Shown here: one piece after another, positions 8,396-19,113 of the stretch
How the letters are laid out: each line of letters opens with the position of its first letter
How positions within the stretch are numbered: position 1 is the stretch's first letter
NCBI GenBank assembly: GCA_964509545.1
Contig: CAZDXQ010000001.1
Coordinates: forward strand, 310,001-374,000
From: JADJWR01 sp964509545
GTDB taxonomy: Bacteria; Pseudomonadota; Gammaproteobacteria; Burkholderiales; Burkholderiaceae_F
DNA length: 64,000 nucleotides
Reading direction: 5' to 3'
Notes under the pieces: generated by a model
The model's input: the letters and a program-made list of their open reading frames with translations, nothing else
Databases searched by the model: none
What the model was told of the DNA's origin: nothing
Translations under genes and position numbers: made by a program

Positions 8396-8770
8396 GCGCG
8401 CGGGGGGCCGCTGCAGGGGCGAATCCTTTGCGCATCCTCGACAAGGCCGCCGCGTGATCGCGTCCGGCAGTTGCATCGCCGCGGCCGAGAGCTTGTCCGC
8501 AGGTCCTTCGTGCGTCCGAGCCGTTTCGCGGACAGGCTTCACGGGCGCGGCCGGGTGCGCCGGAGGGTTCGACGCGCGCGTTGTCGCGTTCGGGGCGCGG
8601 ATCCCCGGTCACGCAGCGCTCGGCGAAGCCGGTCGCGTGCTGTGCGGCCGCCGCCGCGCGCCGGACAGGCGAATGCCAACGATCAGCCGGGGCTTGAGAT
8701 TGCGCAACGCGGGCCGATATACGGGGCGAAGGCGGTCATCGAAGTCGGCCGCCGCTGCGTTCACGTTCTC
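8396..8770 (+). other. Gap of 375 bases without a supported gene
   Basis: Open frames exist on both strands because of high GC, but none has a recognisable domain, a good ribosome binding site or convincing amino acid composition. It probably carries the promoter of the DUF3567 gene. Confidence 0.5.
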
Positions 8771-9028
8771 ATGCAAACGATCTACAACAGTCCGCTTTTC
8801 TGCGTGGTCGAGTTCACCGGCTTCGGCGCCGAGGGCCAGCATCCGGCCGGCGGCTTCGAGATCATGGACAAGACACTACGCCGCGAGATCTTCCTCGGCG
8901 GCAGGGACGCCGAGCGGTTCCGCTCGAGCGTGCAGGCGTTAATCGCCTCGCAGCCGTCGGCCGAGGACCTCGATGAGTTCCTTTCCGCCTACACGGGCGT
9001 GATGCAGACCCCGGTGGCGCTGCACTAG
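8771..9028 (+). CDS. DUF3567 family protein
   Basis: An 85-residue protein matching the DUF3567 pattern: start MQTIYNSPLFCVVEF, middle GGFEIMDKTLRREIFLGG, and C-terminus DEFLSAYTGVMQTPVALH. I know the family from Betaproteobacteria, where it is a small conserved protein of unknown function. The ATG at 8771 is chosen because family members begin with this motif; upstream in-frame sequence is not protein-like. Its stop lies three bases from the end of the convergent MFS gene. Confidence 0.82.
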   Translation: MQTIYNSPLFCVVEFTGFGAEGQHPAGGFEIMDKTLRREIFLGGRDAERFRSSVQALIASQPSAEDLDEFLSAYTGVMQTPVALH

Positions 9029-9031
9029 GCG

Positions 9032-10303
9032 CTATTGGCCGCGGCGCGGCTCCCGCGTCGCCACGATCAAGAGCAGCAGCGCCGCAGCCACCCAGGCGAG
9101 CAGGAAGTACAGCCCGGCCTGGAAGGCGGCGACGTCATACTGGCGCACGCCGGCGATGGCCACACCGCGCCAGCGCGCGTCGAGGATCAGTCCGATCACG
9201 GGCATCTGAACCAGCGTGCCGAGCATCACACCGGCGTTGACGACGCCGGTGACCGTGCCCTGCAGTCGCAATGGCGCCGACTCCTTGGCGAAGCCGAAGG
9301 AAAGCGCCATCGAGCCGGCACCGAAGCTGGCCGCCAGCAGCAGCGGCACCAGCAACAGCAGCGGCGTCGACGGCGCCATCGCCAGCACGGCAAGGCCGGC
9401 GAGCAGCACGCAGGCGCCGACCGCAAACGGCAGCTTGCGCCGCTGCAGCCGGTCGGACCAGACTCCGAAGACCGGACCGCCGAGGGCGAACATCACCAGC
9501 ATCGACGAGGTGATCAACGCTGCATTGGCGACGCTGATGTGGTGCACCTGCGACAGCAGCGGCACGCCCCACAGGCCGGTGAAGGCGAGGAAGGCGCCAC
9601 ACACTCCCGAGTTCACCAGCGCCAGCAGCCACGGATTCGGATAGCGCAGGATCGCGCGCAGATCCGCGCCGACCGATGAATGCGCCGGATCGAGTCCGAC
9701 CCCCGGCAGATGGCTGAAGAAACCGCGTTCGACCGGATCGTCGCGCATGATCAGGCGGATCGCGACGGCGAGCGCCAGCACGAGCACGCCCGAGGCGGCG
9801 ATGACGCTGCGCCAGCCGAAGGCGTCGGCCAGCCAGCGAAGCGGCGGTCCGGCCAGTACCGCGCCGAGCGTGCCCACGGCAAGCGACAGGCCCGACAGCG
9901 TGGCAAAACGCGACGGCGCGAACCAGTGCGTGACCAGCTTGAGCATCGACACCCATGCCAACCCATGCGCCGCTCCGATCAGCGCCCGGCCGAGGCCGGC
10001 GACGAGCGCCGTTTCGGCCATCGCAAAGGTCACGCTGCCGGCGCCGGCGAGCACGCTGCCGGCAAGGAACATCCGGCTCGGCCCAAGGCGGTCGACCAGC
10101 ACGCCCGTCGGGATCTGCACCGCCGCGTAGGCGTAGTAGTAAAAGGCGGAGAGGTTGCCGAGCCCTGCGGCCGACAGCGAGAAATCGCGCATCAGATCCG
10201 GCGCCAGAGAGGCCGGCGTGACGCGCTGAAAGAAGCCGAACAGATAGAAGGCGGCGGCCAGCCCCCACATCAGCAACGACAGCCGCAGCGGTGGAAAATG
10301 CAT
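9032..10303 (-). CDS. MFS transporter
   Basis: A 423-aa major facilitator superfamily permease with twelve hydrophobic segments. Helix 2 is followed by the MFS loop motif (GVLVDRLGPSRMF, near residues 67-79), and the half-repeat near residue 280 (GPVFGVWSDRLQRRKLP) carries the second copy. The pattern resembles the NNP or oxalate/formate-like groups (start FLFGFFQRVTPASLAPDL-like), but substrate is unknown. It is convergent with the DUF3567 gene and not in an obvious operon. Confidence 0.88.
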   Translation of the reverse strand: MHFPPLRLSLLMWGLAAAFYLFGFFQRVTPASLAPDLMRDFSLSAAGLGNLSAFYYYAYAAVQIPTGVLVDRLGPSRMFLAGSVLAGAGSVTFAMAETALVAGLGRALIGAAHGLAWVSMLKLVTHWFAPSRFATLSGLSLAVGTLGAVLAGPPLRWLADAFGWRSVIAASGVLVLALAVAIRLIMRDDPVERGFFSHLPGVGLDPAHSSVGADLRAILRYPNPWLLALVNSGVCGAFLAFTGLWGVPLLSQVHHISVANAALITSSMLVMFALGGPVFGVWSDRLQRRKLPFAVGACVLLAGLAVLAMAPSTPLLLLVPLLLAASFGAGSMALSFGFAKESAPLRLQGTVTGVVNAGVMLGTLVQMPVIGLILDARWRGVAIAGVRQYDVAAFQAGLYFLLAWVAAALLLLIVATREPRRGQ

Positions 10304-10926
10304 CGGGGAACCGGGTGCCGAGCCGATCTGCGTCGAGCGAGCATTCTAGAGAGCGTCCGATGCCACCGGCAGAACTTGTGCGGCGAAAAAGCCGAAGGGC
10401 GCGTGCAACGTGACTGACCCTGCGCGAACAACGCGAACATCGATGCGCTTCGACCATCTGATCGGCGGCGGCTCAGCGCAAGCCACGCAGGTCGCGAGGT
10501 TGTCGCAGTCGACCGACAACCGCGTGCGGCTGCTCGCGGCCGGCGGCGAAAACGACGGCATCCTGAGTCGCGTGCCGATCGGCGCTGCGGCGTAGCCCGC
10601 AAATCGCAGCAGCTGCAACCGAGCCTTCGATACGCTGCCGCAGCCGGCGTTGAATGGACGCAGGGACTGCCAGCCGCGCCGCAAGGCGCCGGGCCGCTCG
10701 TCGGCGACCACTGCGGCGGCCTACCGGCATGGCCAGCCGCAGGACGACGGCGGCTGAGCCGCGCCGCGCTGCCTTACTTCCTGTATGTGAGAAAGGACGC
10801 GGGTGGTGCCAGCGACTTCCGCGGTACCGGCGGTCCGCGCCGCTCGGGCAACAGCGTTGCCGCGGCCGTACGGTCGCTGCACCAGGCGAGGGGAGGTCCG
10901 TGCCGGCAGCGGTCGCCTTTACCGCA
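10304..10926 (+). other. Gap of 623 bases without a supported gene
   Basis: This is the longest non-coding stretch in the window, between the start of the MFS gene and the end of the convergently placed rhodanese gene. Short open frames on both strands lack recognisable motifs and ribosome binding sites. I see no repeat, RNA or mobile element in it. It may hold a decayed gene, but none can be named. Confidence 0.45.
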
Positions 10927-11316
10927 TCACACCTGCCGCCAGGGCAGGCCGTGCTTGCGCCAGCCGCCGAGCGTGCCGCGATGATGGTCGCGGTCGAGTT
11001 CGCCCTCGAAGCCCTCCAGGACATTGGCCACATTGGTGAAGCCGTGCTTCTCGAGCTCGGCGCCGGCATCGAGCGTGCGCTTGCCGCTGCGGCAGATCAG
11101 CACGATTGGCCGGTCCTTGCGGCCGGCCATGCGCAGCACCTGTTCGGTGAAATGTGGGTTGACCTCGAAGTCGGGGGCGGTGTTCCACTCGATGTTGATC
11201 GCGCCGACCGGATGGCCGACGTAGTAATGCTCGATCTCCGTGCGGCAGTCGATCAGCAGCGCGTTCGGGTTGGCTTGCAGGACGTCGTAGGCTTCCTGCG
11301 GGGTCAGGTGCTTCAT
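10927..11316 (-). CDS. Single-domain rhodanese-like protein
   Basis: A 129-aa rhodanese domain: LLIDCRTEIEHYYVGHPVGA near residues 19-38, then the active-site loop with the catalytic Cys in ICRSGKR (~residue 85). The C-terminus NVLEGFEGELD followed by a GWRKHGLPW tail is shared with the second rhodanese of this window (49599-50093). It is likely a cytoplasmic sulfurtransferase. It is divergent from metH, whose start is 159 bases away, so the two may share a control region. Confidence 0.9.
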   Translation of the reverse strand: MKHLTPQEAYDVLQANPNALLIDCRTEIEHYYVGHPVGAINIEWNTAPDFEVNPHFTEQVLRMAGRKDRPIVLICRSGKRTLDAGAELEKHGFTNVANVLEGFEGELDRDHHRGTLGGWRKHGLPWRQV

Positions 11317-11475
11317 CTTGCGGGCTCCGGCGCCGATTATCCGCGGCGGCCTGTGGCGGCGCTGTAACGGCCGCGCATAAGCAAATGCCCGCCGATGATC
11401 AGCAGCGGCCGGCCCGGCGCGCCTGCCCTATGCCGACGCCCCCTACAATGTCGCCCCCTGACCGACGAGCCGCCG

Positions 11476-14400
11476 ATGCCACTGTCCCGCGCCGAAGCAC
11501 AGCTGGGCGAACTGCTCCGCCGCCGCATCCTGATCCTCGATGGCGCGATGGGCACGATGATCCAGCGCTACCGGCTGTCGGAGGAGGATTTCCGCGGCTC
11601 GCGCTTCGCCGCGCATCCGCGCGACCTGCGCGGCAACAACGAGTTGCTGCAGCTGACCGCGCCGCACATCGTGCGCGAGATCCACGAGCAGTACCTTGCC
11701 GCCGGCGCCGACATCATCTCGACCAATACTTTCGGCGGCACGCGCACGGCGCAGCAGGACTACGGGCTGGCCGAATTCGCCTACGAGATGAACGTCGCCG
11801 CGGCGAAGCTGGCCCGCGCCGCCGCGGACAAGGTCTCGACCGCCGAGAAACCACGGTTCGTCGCCGGCGCGATCGGGCCGACACCGAAGACGGCGTCGAT
11901 TTCGCCCGACGTCAACGACCCCGGCGCGCGCAACATCACCTTCGACGAGCTGGTGCTCGCCTACGGCGAGCAGGCGCGGGGGCTGCTCGACGGCGGCGCC
12001 GACATCCTGCTGGTCGAGACGATCTTCGACACGCTCAACGCCAAGGCCGCGATCTTCGCCATCGAGGAGGAGTTCGAGCGGCGGGGCCGCCGCTGGCCGG
12101 TCATCATCTCCGGCACCGTGACCGATGCCTCCGGCCGCATCCTGTCCGGGCAGACCGTGGCGGCGTTCTGGCACTCGGTACGCCATGCCAGGCCGTTGGC
12201 CGTGGGGCTGAACTGCGCACTCGGCGCGGCGCTGATGCGGCCGTACGTCGAAGAACTGTCCAGGATTGCCGACACCTTCGTCAGCGTCTACCCGAACGCC
12301 GGACTGCCCAACCCGATGTCGGAGACCGGCTTCGACGAGACGCCGGAGGTCACGTCCAGCCTGCTGGCGGAGTTCGCCCAGGCCGGCTTCGTCAACATCG
12401 CCGGCGGCTGCTGTGGCACGACGCCGCAGCACATTGCGGCCATCGCCAGGGCGATCGACGGCGCCGCCCCGCGCCAGGTTCCCGCGGCCACGCCGTTGCT
12501 GCGGCTGTCGGGACTGGAGGCGGCGACGATCGGCGACGACGCGCTGTTCGTCAACGTCGGCGAGCGCACCAACGTCACCGGCTCGAAGGCCTTCGCCCGC
12601 CTGATCCTCGGCGGCCAGTTCGAGGAAGCGGTCGCGGTGGCGCGGCAGCAGGTGGAAAACGGGGCGCAGATCATCGACGTGAACATGGACGAGGCGATGC
12701 TCGACTCGGCCGCGGCGATGACCCGGTTCCTCAACCTGGTCGGCGCGGAACCGGACATCGCCCGCGTGCCGGTCATGATCGACAGCTCCAAATGGAGCGT
12801 GATCGAAGCGGGGCTGAAGTGCGTTCAGGGCAAGTGCATCGTGAACTCGATCTCGCTGAAGGAAGGCGAGGCCGAGTTCCTCCGCCAGGCGAAACTGGCC
12901 CGCCGCTACGGTGCGGCGGTGATCGTGATGGCCTTCGACGAGCAGGGCCAGGCCGACAGCTTCGACCGCAAGGTGGCCATCTGCCGGCGCAGCTACGACC
13001 TGCTCGTGCAGCAGGCGGGCGTGCCGCCCGAGGACATCATCTTCGACCCGAACATCTTTGCCATCGCCACCGGCATCGAGGAGCACAACAACTACGCCGT
13101 CGACTTCATCGAGGCCACGCGCTGGATCCGCCACCACCTGCCGCATGCGAAGACGAGCGGCGGCGTGTCGAACGTCAGCTTCAGCTTCCGCGGCAACGAC
13201 CACGTGCGCGAGGCGATCCACACGGTCTTCCTCTATCACGCGATCAGGGCCGGGCTGACGATGGGCATCGTCAATGCCGGGCAGCTGGGCGTGTACGAGG
13301 AGATCGAGCCGCAACTGCGCGAGCGGGTCGAGGACGTGGTGCTGAACCGCCGCCCGGACGCCGGCGAGCGGCTGGTCGCGTTCGCCGAGCAGGTCAGGGC
13401 CGGCGGCAAGGAACGGAAGGAAGACCTCGCCTGGCGCGCCGAACCGGTTGAGAAGCGGCTGGCGCACGCGCTGATCCACGGCATCACGCAACACATCGTC
13501 GACGACACCGAGGAATGCCGCGCCGCCGTCGCCGCCCGCGGTGGCCGGCCGATCGAGGTGATCGAAGGGCCGCTGATGGACGGCATGAACATCGTCGGCG
13601 ACCTGTTCGGCGCCGGCAAGATGTTCCTGCCGCAGGTGGTGAAAAGCGCCCGCGTGATGAAGCAGGCAGTGGCGCACCTGGTGCCGTTCATCGAAGCCGA
13701 GAAGGCTCAACTCGCCGCCGCCGGCGGCGACGTGCGCGCCAAGGGCAAGGTGGTGATCGCCACGGTCAAGGGCGACGTGCATGACATCGGCAAGAACATC
13801 GTCTCGGTCGTGCTCCAGTGCAACAACTTCGAGGTCGTCAACCTCGGCGTGATGGTTCCGGCCGAGAAGATCCTCGCCACCGCGCGCGAGGAGCGCGCCG
13901 ACATGATCGGCCTGTCGGGCCTGATCACGCCGTCGCTGGAGGAAATGGCGCACGTGGCGCGCGAGATGCAGCGGCAGGGCTTCTCGGTGCCGCTGCTGAT
14001 CGGCGGCGCCACCACCAGCCGCGTGCACACCGCCGTGAAGATCGCGCCGCACTACACGCGCGGCCCGGTGATCTACGTCTCGGATGCCAGCCGCTCGGTC
14101 GGCGTGTGCCAGAACCTGGTTTCCGATGACGCGGCCCAGCGCTTCATCGCCGAGGTCACCACCGAGTACGAACGGGTCCGCGCCCAGCACGCGGCGAAGA
14201 AGGGGCCGGAACTGATCCCGCTGGCCGAGGCCAGGGCCAATGCCACGCGCATCGACTGGGCCGGCTACGCGCCGCCGAAGCCGAAGTTCCTCGGCCGGCG
14301 CCTCTTCCGCAACTACGACCTGGCGATGATTGCCAAGTACATCGACTGGGGGCCATTTTTCCAGACCTGGGACCTGCACGGGCGGTTCCCGGAGATCCTC

Positions 14401-15207
14401 GCCGACGAGGTGGTCGGCGAACACGCGCGCCAGGTCTTCGCCGAAGGCGAAAAGATGCTCGAGCGGATCATCGCCGAGCGCTGGCTCACCGCCAACGGCT
14501 CGATCGCGTTCTACCCGGCCAACAGTGTCGGCGACGACATCGAGGTCTACACCGACGAGACGCGGCGCGAAGTGCTGTTCACCTGGCACGGCCTGCGCCA
14601 GCAGACGAAGAAACCGGTGCTCGACGGCAGGCCGAATCCGAACCAGTGCCTCGCCGACTTCATCGCACCGAAGCTCATCGACGGCAAACCGAGCGGCATC
14701 GCCGATTACATCGGCATGTTCGCCGTGACCAGCGGCATCGGCCTCGAAAAGCGGGAGGCCCTGTTTCACGCCAGGCACGACGACTACGGCGCGATCATGC
14801 TCAAGGCGATCGCCGATCGGCTCGCCGAGGCTTTCGCCGAGCTGCTGCATGAGCGCGTGCGCCGCGACCTCTGGGGCTATGCCTTCGGCGAGGACCTCAC
14901 CAACCAGCAGCTGATCCGCGAGGGTTACCGCGGCATCCGCCCGGCGCCCGGCTATCCGGCCTGCCCGGAGCACGCGGTCAAGCGCGCGCTGTTCGACGTG
15001 CTTGCGCCCGCCGAGATCGGCATGGGGCTGACCGAGAACTACGCGATGACGCCACCGTCGTCGGTCTCGGGCTTCTACTTCTCGCACCCGCAGGCGAAGT
15101 ACTTCAACGTCGGCCGCATCGGCCGCGACCAGCTCGAAGACCTGGCGCAGCGCAAGCGCGAGACGGTCGACGAGCTGGAGCGCTGGCTGGCCGCCAATCT
15201 GGGCTGA
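11476..15207 (+). CDS. metH: Methionine synthase, cobalamin-dependent
   Basis: It transfers a methyl group from 5-methyltetrahydrofolate to homocysteine via methylcobalamin. At 1243 aa it has all four modules. The homocysteine domain has zinc ligands at Cys247 and Cys312-Cys313 (GGCCGT). The pterin-binding domain lies near ~355-620, with FVNVGERTNVTGS just before 370. The cobalamin cap and B12 domain carry the DVHDIG motif, with the lower-ligand His769. The C-terminal SAM-dependent activation domain ends near 1243, including GYRGIRPAPGYPACPEH. The ATG at 11476 gives the standard N-terminus; an in-frame ATG at 11395 is less likely. A TACAAT at 11444-11449 could be a -10 element, but no -35 is evident. 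No cobalamin or SAM riboswitch is recognisable upstream. Confidence 0.97.
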   Translation: MPLSRAEAQLGELLRRRILILDGAMGTMIQRYRLSEEDFRGSRFAAHPRDLRGNNELLQLTAPHIVREIHEQYLAAGADIISTNTFGGTRTAQQDYGLAEFAYEMNVAAAKLARAAADKVSTAEKPRFVAGAIGPTPKTASISPDVNDPGARNITFDELVLAYGEQARGLLDGGADILLVETIFDTLNAKAAIFAIEEEFERRGRRWPVIISGTVTDASGRILSGQTVAAFWHSVRHARPLAVGLNCALGAALMRPYVEELSRIADTFVSVYPNAGLPNPMSETGFDETPEVTSSLLAEFAQAGFVNIAGGCCGTTPQHIAAIARAIDGAAPRQVPAATPLLRLSGLEAATIGDDALFVNVGERTNVTGSKAFARLILGGQFEEAVAVARQQVENGAQIIDVNMDEAMLDSAAAMTRFLNLVGAEPDIARVPVMIDSSKWSVIEAGLKCVQGKCIVNSISLKEGEAEFLRQAKLARRYGAAVIVMAFDEQGQADSFDRKVAICRRSYDLLVQQAGVPPEDIIFDPNIFAIATGIEEHNNYAVDFIEATRWIRHHLPHAKTSGGVSNVSFSFRGNDHVREAIHTVFLYHAIRAGLTMGIVNAGQLGVYEEIEPQLRERVEDVVLNRRPDAGERLVAFAEQVRAGGKERKEDLAWRAEPVEKRLAHALIHGITQHIVDDTEECRAAVAARGGRPIEVIEGPLMDGMNIVGDLFGAGKMFLPQVVKSARVMKQAVAHLVPFIEAEKAQLAAAGGDVRAKGKVVIATVKGDVHDIGKNIVSVVLQCNNFEVVNLGVMVPAEKILATAREERADMIGLSGLITPSLEEMAHVAREMQRQGFSVPLLIGGATTSRVHTAVKIAPHYTRGPVIYVSDASRSVGVCQNLVSDDAAQRFIAEVTTEYERVRAQHAAKKGPELIPLAEARANATRIDWAGYAPPKPKFLGRRLFRNYDLAMIAKYIDWGPFFQTWDLHGRFPEILADEVVGEHARQVFAEGEKMLERIIAERWLTANGSIAFYPANSVGDDIEVYTDETRREVLFTWHGLRQQTKKPVLDGRPNPNQCLADFIAPKLIDGKPSGIADYIGMFAVTSGIGLEKREALFHARHDDYGAIMLKAIADRLAEAFAELLHERVRRDLWGYAFGEDLTNQQLIREGYRGIRPAPGYPACPEHAVKRALFDVLAPAEIGMGLTENYAMTPPSSVSGFYFSHPQAKYFNVGRIGRDQLEDLAQRKRETVDELERWLAANLG

Positions 15208-15449
15208 GCCGGCGCGACGCAAGTCGCCGCAGACGGGGCCACGGCGTGCCGATGGCTCGCCCGCAGTACGCAGCCACAACCTGCGCGCCGCCAGCGACGG
15301 CTGCGTGCGCGGAAACAGAACCGAAACACAATGCTTCGCAGCTGAAAGTCGCGCGATACGGTCGGCGCCTACTGTGCGCACACGTGCCGATCGAACTCCT
15401 TGTTGCGGCGGCACGCCATCAACGCAGTGCCAACCCCCTGGAGGACATC

Positions 15450-15641
15450 ATGGAAATGATCAGCGCGAAGTTCATCGAGGAGATGCACAAACCGATGGTC
15501 GGCTCGGCGCCGACATCGAGGCAGGACGTGGCCGCCCATTTCCGCGACTGCGCCAATGGCGTCGCGCCGGAGATGGCGCAGCAGCGGACCCGCTCGTTCT
15601 ATCGCTCGAGCGGCCATGCCTGGTCGATGGCGCTGAGCTGA
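15450..15641 (+). CDS. Small hypothetical protein (63 aa)
   Basis: An ATG at 15450 is preceded at good spacing by GGAGG (15440-15444) and opens a 63-residue frame with mixed composition, starting MEMISAKFIEEMHKPMVG and ending with RSFYRSSGHAWSMALS. It has no signal peptide or membrane segment. I do not recognise a family. The good ribosome binding site is the main support. It stands alone between metH and the amr genes. Confidence 0.42.
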   Translation: MEMISAKFIEEMHKPMVGSAPTSRQDVAAHFRDCANGVAPEMAQQRTRSFYRSSGHAWSMALS

Positions 15642-15957
15642 GACGGCAGCGTCGCCCGTCCACCCATACCGTCCAACGATTGGCCGGCGGCAGGACTGCT
15701 TAACCGCATCGCAAACGAAGCGCCGTCGTTCGACGGCGGCGTCATGCCTACCCGGCTCTTGCCGGTCGCGATCGCCGCCGCACCTTGCCCCGGTCGGTCG
15801 CCTGGAGGGCCAATCGCCCTGCCGACGGAAGTCTCTTCGATCCAAAGAGCCGCTGGCCGCCGGAACCCGAACGCTCGATCCGCGGGCTTGATCTGCGTCC
15901 TTCCGTTCCCATCTGCAGCGCATAAGCTGTGTTTTTGCGGGCCGACGGGAGACCGCA
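15642..15957 (+). other. Gap of 316 bases upstream of the amr genes, with one hairpin
   Basis: No gene is supported here. A perfect 8-bp inverted repeat with a 2-base loop lies at 15721-15738 and could form a hairpin, but no T-run follows. The last 60 bases, slightly richer in A/T (CATAAGCTGTGTTTTTG near 15921-15938), are the likely promoter and leader region of the amr operon. Confidence 0.4.
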
Positions 15958-17358
15958 ATGACGATGACGAGCAAGCCGGCGACGAGACCGGCCGCGGTTG
16001 CCGGCTACTTCTATCCGGAAGCGCCCGCCGAGCTGCGCGATCAGGTCGGCCGATTCCTGGCTGACGCGTCGACGCGCGCCGCTGACGCGGCGATCAAGGC
16101 GCTGATCGCGCCGCACGCCGGCTATATCTACTCGGGGCCGATCGCCGCCAGCGCCTACGCGCAGATCGCCGCCCAAAGCGGCCGGATCAGGCGCGTCGTG
16201 CTGCTCGGCCCGACCCATCGCGTCTTCGTGCGCGGTCTGGCGCTGCCGGGCGTGCAGCGCTTTGCCACGCCGCTGGGCGAGGTCGAGATCGACCGCGCTG
16301 CGGTCGCAGCACTGCGCGGGTACCCGCAGGTAGTCGAAAGCGCGGCAGCGCACGCCGATGAGCACTCCCTCGAAGTGCATCTGCCTTTCCTGCAGCAGCT
16401 GCTCGACGGGTTTTCCCTGGTACCGCTGGCGGTGGGCGAGGCGAACGCCGCTGAAGTTGCCGAAGTGCTCGAGGCGCTGTGGGGCGGCGACGAAACGCTG
16501 ATCGTCGTCAGCTCCGACCTGTCGCACTACCTGCCTTACGACGTATCGCGGCGCGTTGATCGCGCAACCGTCGAGAGGGTGCTGTCGTTCGAGGCTGTCA
16601 TCGACCACGAACAGGCCTGCGGCGCGACACCGATCAACGGCCTGCTGCTGGCGGCAAGAAGCCGCGGGCTGCGCGCCGAACTGCTCGACCTGCGCAGCTC
16701 CGGCGACACCGCCGGCGACCGTCGCCGCGTGGTCGGTTATGCGGCGATGGCGTTCCGCTCGCCGGAGGCAGCCGTCGGCATCGACAGCGATGCGGCGGCC
16801 GAGGACAGCGCGGCCCGGGGCCGCGTGCTGCTCGCGCACGCGCGCGCCGCGATCGCCGGCGCGCTGGAACTGATCGCCCTACCGGCGCCGGAACGGCCCT
16901 TCCTGGGCCGACCGGGAGCGAGCTTCGTCACGCTGCGCCGGGCCGGCGACCTGCGCGGCTGCATCGGCTCGCTGCAGCCGCGGCGTTCGCTGCGCGAGGA
17001 CGTGCGCGCCAATGCGGTGGCCGCGGCCTTCGATGATCCGCGCTTCGCGCCGCTGACTGCCGCCGAATACGCCGATATCGATGTCGAGGTTTCGCTGCTG
17101 TCGGCCGCGGCGCCGCTGCCGGTGGCCAGCGAAGCGGATCTGCACGCGCAGCTGCGCGCCGGCATCGACGGCCTGATCCTCGAACTGGGCACGCGGCGCA
17201 GCACCTTCCTGCCGCAGGTGTGGGAGATGCTGCCGCACCCGCGCGAGTTCGTCGCCGAACTGAAGCGCAAGGCCGGCCTGGCGCGCGGCTTCTGGTCGGA
17301 CGAACTGCGTTTCTCGCGCTACACGGTGGAGAAGTTCTCGGAACGGGACCTGGCGTGA
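15958..17358 (+). CDS. amrB: AmmeMemoRadiSam system protein B-A fusion (Memo + AMMECR1)
   Basis: A 466-aa fusion. Residues ~10-265 are a Memo-family (AmrB) domain: AAVAGYFYPEAPAELRDQV, IAPHAGYIYSGPIAA with a metal-site-type His, LLGPTHRVF, and HSLEVHLPFLQ. Residues ~285-466 are an AMMECR1 (AmrA) domain with its signature LRGCIGSL (~332-339), followed by DPRFAPLT and ending in SRYTVEKFSE. NCBIfam treats both domains, with the adjacent radical SAM enzyme, as the AmmeMemoRadiSam system, whose reaction I do not know to be established. The amrS gene follows 40 bases downstream, so all three conserved parts are present in two genes. Both domains look intact. Confidence 0.93.
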   Translation: MTMTSKPATRPAAVAGYFYPEAPAELRDQVGRFLADASTRAADAAIKALIAPHAGYIYSGPIAASAYAQIAAQSGRIRRVVLLGPTHRVFVRGLALPGVQRFATPLGEVEIDRAAVAALRGYPQVVESAAAHADEHSLEVHLPFLQQLLDGFSLVPLAVGEANAAEVAEVLEALWGGDETLIVVSSDLSHYLPYDVSRRVDRATVERVLSFEAVIDHEQACGATPINGLLLAARSRGLRAELLDLRSSGDTAGDRRRVVGYAAMAFRSPEAAVGIDSDAAAEDSAARGRVLLAHARAAIAGALELIALPAPERPFLGRPGASFVTLRRAGDLRGCIGSLQPRRSLREDVRANAVAAAFDDPRFAPLTAAEYADIDVEVSLLSAAAPLPVASEADLHAQLRAGIDGLILELGTRRSTFLPQVWEMLPHPREFVAELKRKAGLARGFWSDELRFSRYTVEKFSERDLA

Positions 17359-17398
17359 GCACGCTGCCGACTTTCGAGACACGCGACGAGGCATTGCC

Positions 17399-18514
<1,116 letters not shown>

Positions 18515-18553
18515 TCGGCGGCCGGCGCCTTCCTGCGCCGGCACGGAGCCGAA

Positions 18554-19087
18554 ATGGCTGCTGCTGATCCGCCCGAGGGGCGGCTGGGCCCGGTGACGCT
18601 GCTGCAAGCGCTGCGCGCGCCGTCCTCGCTAATGGGTCGCGTCGAGGCGATCATCGTCCGCGGCGCCCCGCGGGAGCCGGCGCGCCGCATCGAACGGACC
18701 TTCGCCCGCGCCGGCATCGGCCTGGCCGACGACCGCCTCGGCCAGCGGGGCGAAGCCGAACTTTCGACGCGGCAGGTGACGCTGATCCAGCATGAGCACC
18801 TGCCGGTGATCGCGCAACTGGCGCGCGTGCCGGCGGTCGATCCCGTCGGCCTGCGCCGCAACCTCGTCGTCTCCGGCATCAATCTGCTGGCGCTGAAAAG
18901 CGTCCGGCTGCGCGTCGGCGCCGCGCTGCTCGAGCTCGTCGGGCCGTGCCATCCCTGCTCGCGCATGGAAGAGGCGATCGGGCCCGGCGGTTACGCGGCG
19001 ATGCGCGGCCACGGCGGCATGACGGCGCGCGTGCTCGAGGGCGGCGTCATCACTGTCGGCGACGCCGTTGTCGCACAATCGCCCTGA
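18554..19087 (+). CDS. MOSC domain-containing protein
   Basis: A 177-aa MOSC-fold protein. The MOSC core runs from LMGRVEAIIVRGAPREPA (~residues 26-43), through TRQVTLIQHEHLPVIAQL and RNLVVSGINLLAL, to GPCHPCSRMEEAIGPGG with Cys residues typical of the family's Mo/sulfur site. MOSC domains are sulfur carriers in molybdenum cofactor enzymes and in YiiM-type detoxification reductases. It starts 39 bases after amrS and is followed after 26 bases by otnK, so it may be co-transcribed with either. Its actual partner is not clear. Confidence 0.87.
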   Translation: MAAADPPEGRLGPVTLLQALRAPSSLMGRVEAIIVRGAPREPARRIERTFARAGIGLADDRLGQRGEAELSTRQVTLIQHEHLPVIAQLARVPAVDPVGLRRNLVVSGINLLALKSVRLRVGAALLELVGPCHPCSRMEEAIGPGGYAAMRGHGGMTARVLEGGVITVGDAVVAQSP

Positions 19088-19113
19088 CACGACCAACGAG
19101 ACAGGAGACCGCG

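Noticed and set aside
11317..11475. A possible cobalamin or SAM riboswitch upstream of metH
   Set aside because: The leader is short, and no conserved B12-box-like or SAM-aptamer-like pattern is seen.
11443..15414. A 1323-codon open frame on the strand opposite metH
   Set aside because: It lies entirely over metH, has His/Arg/Asp-rich low-complexity composition and no domain. High GC with regular codon use opens frames on the opposite strand.
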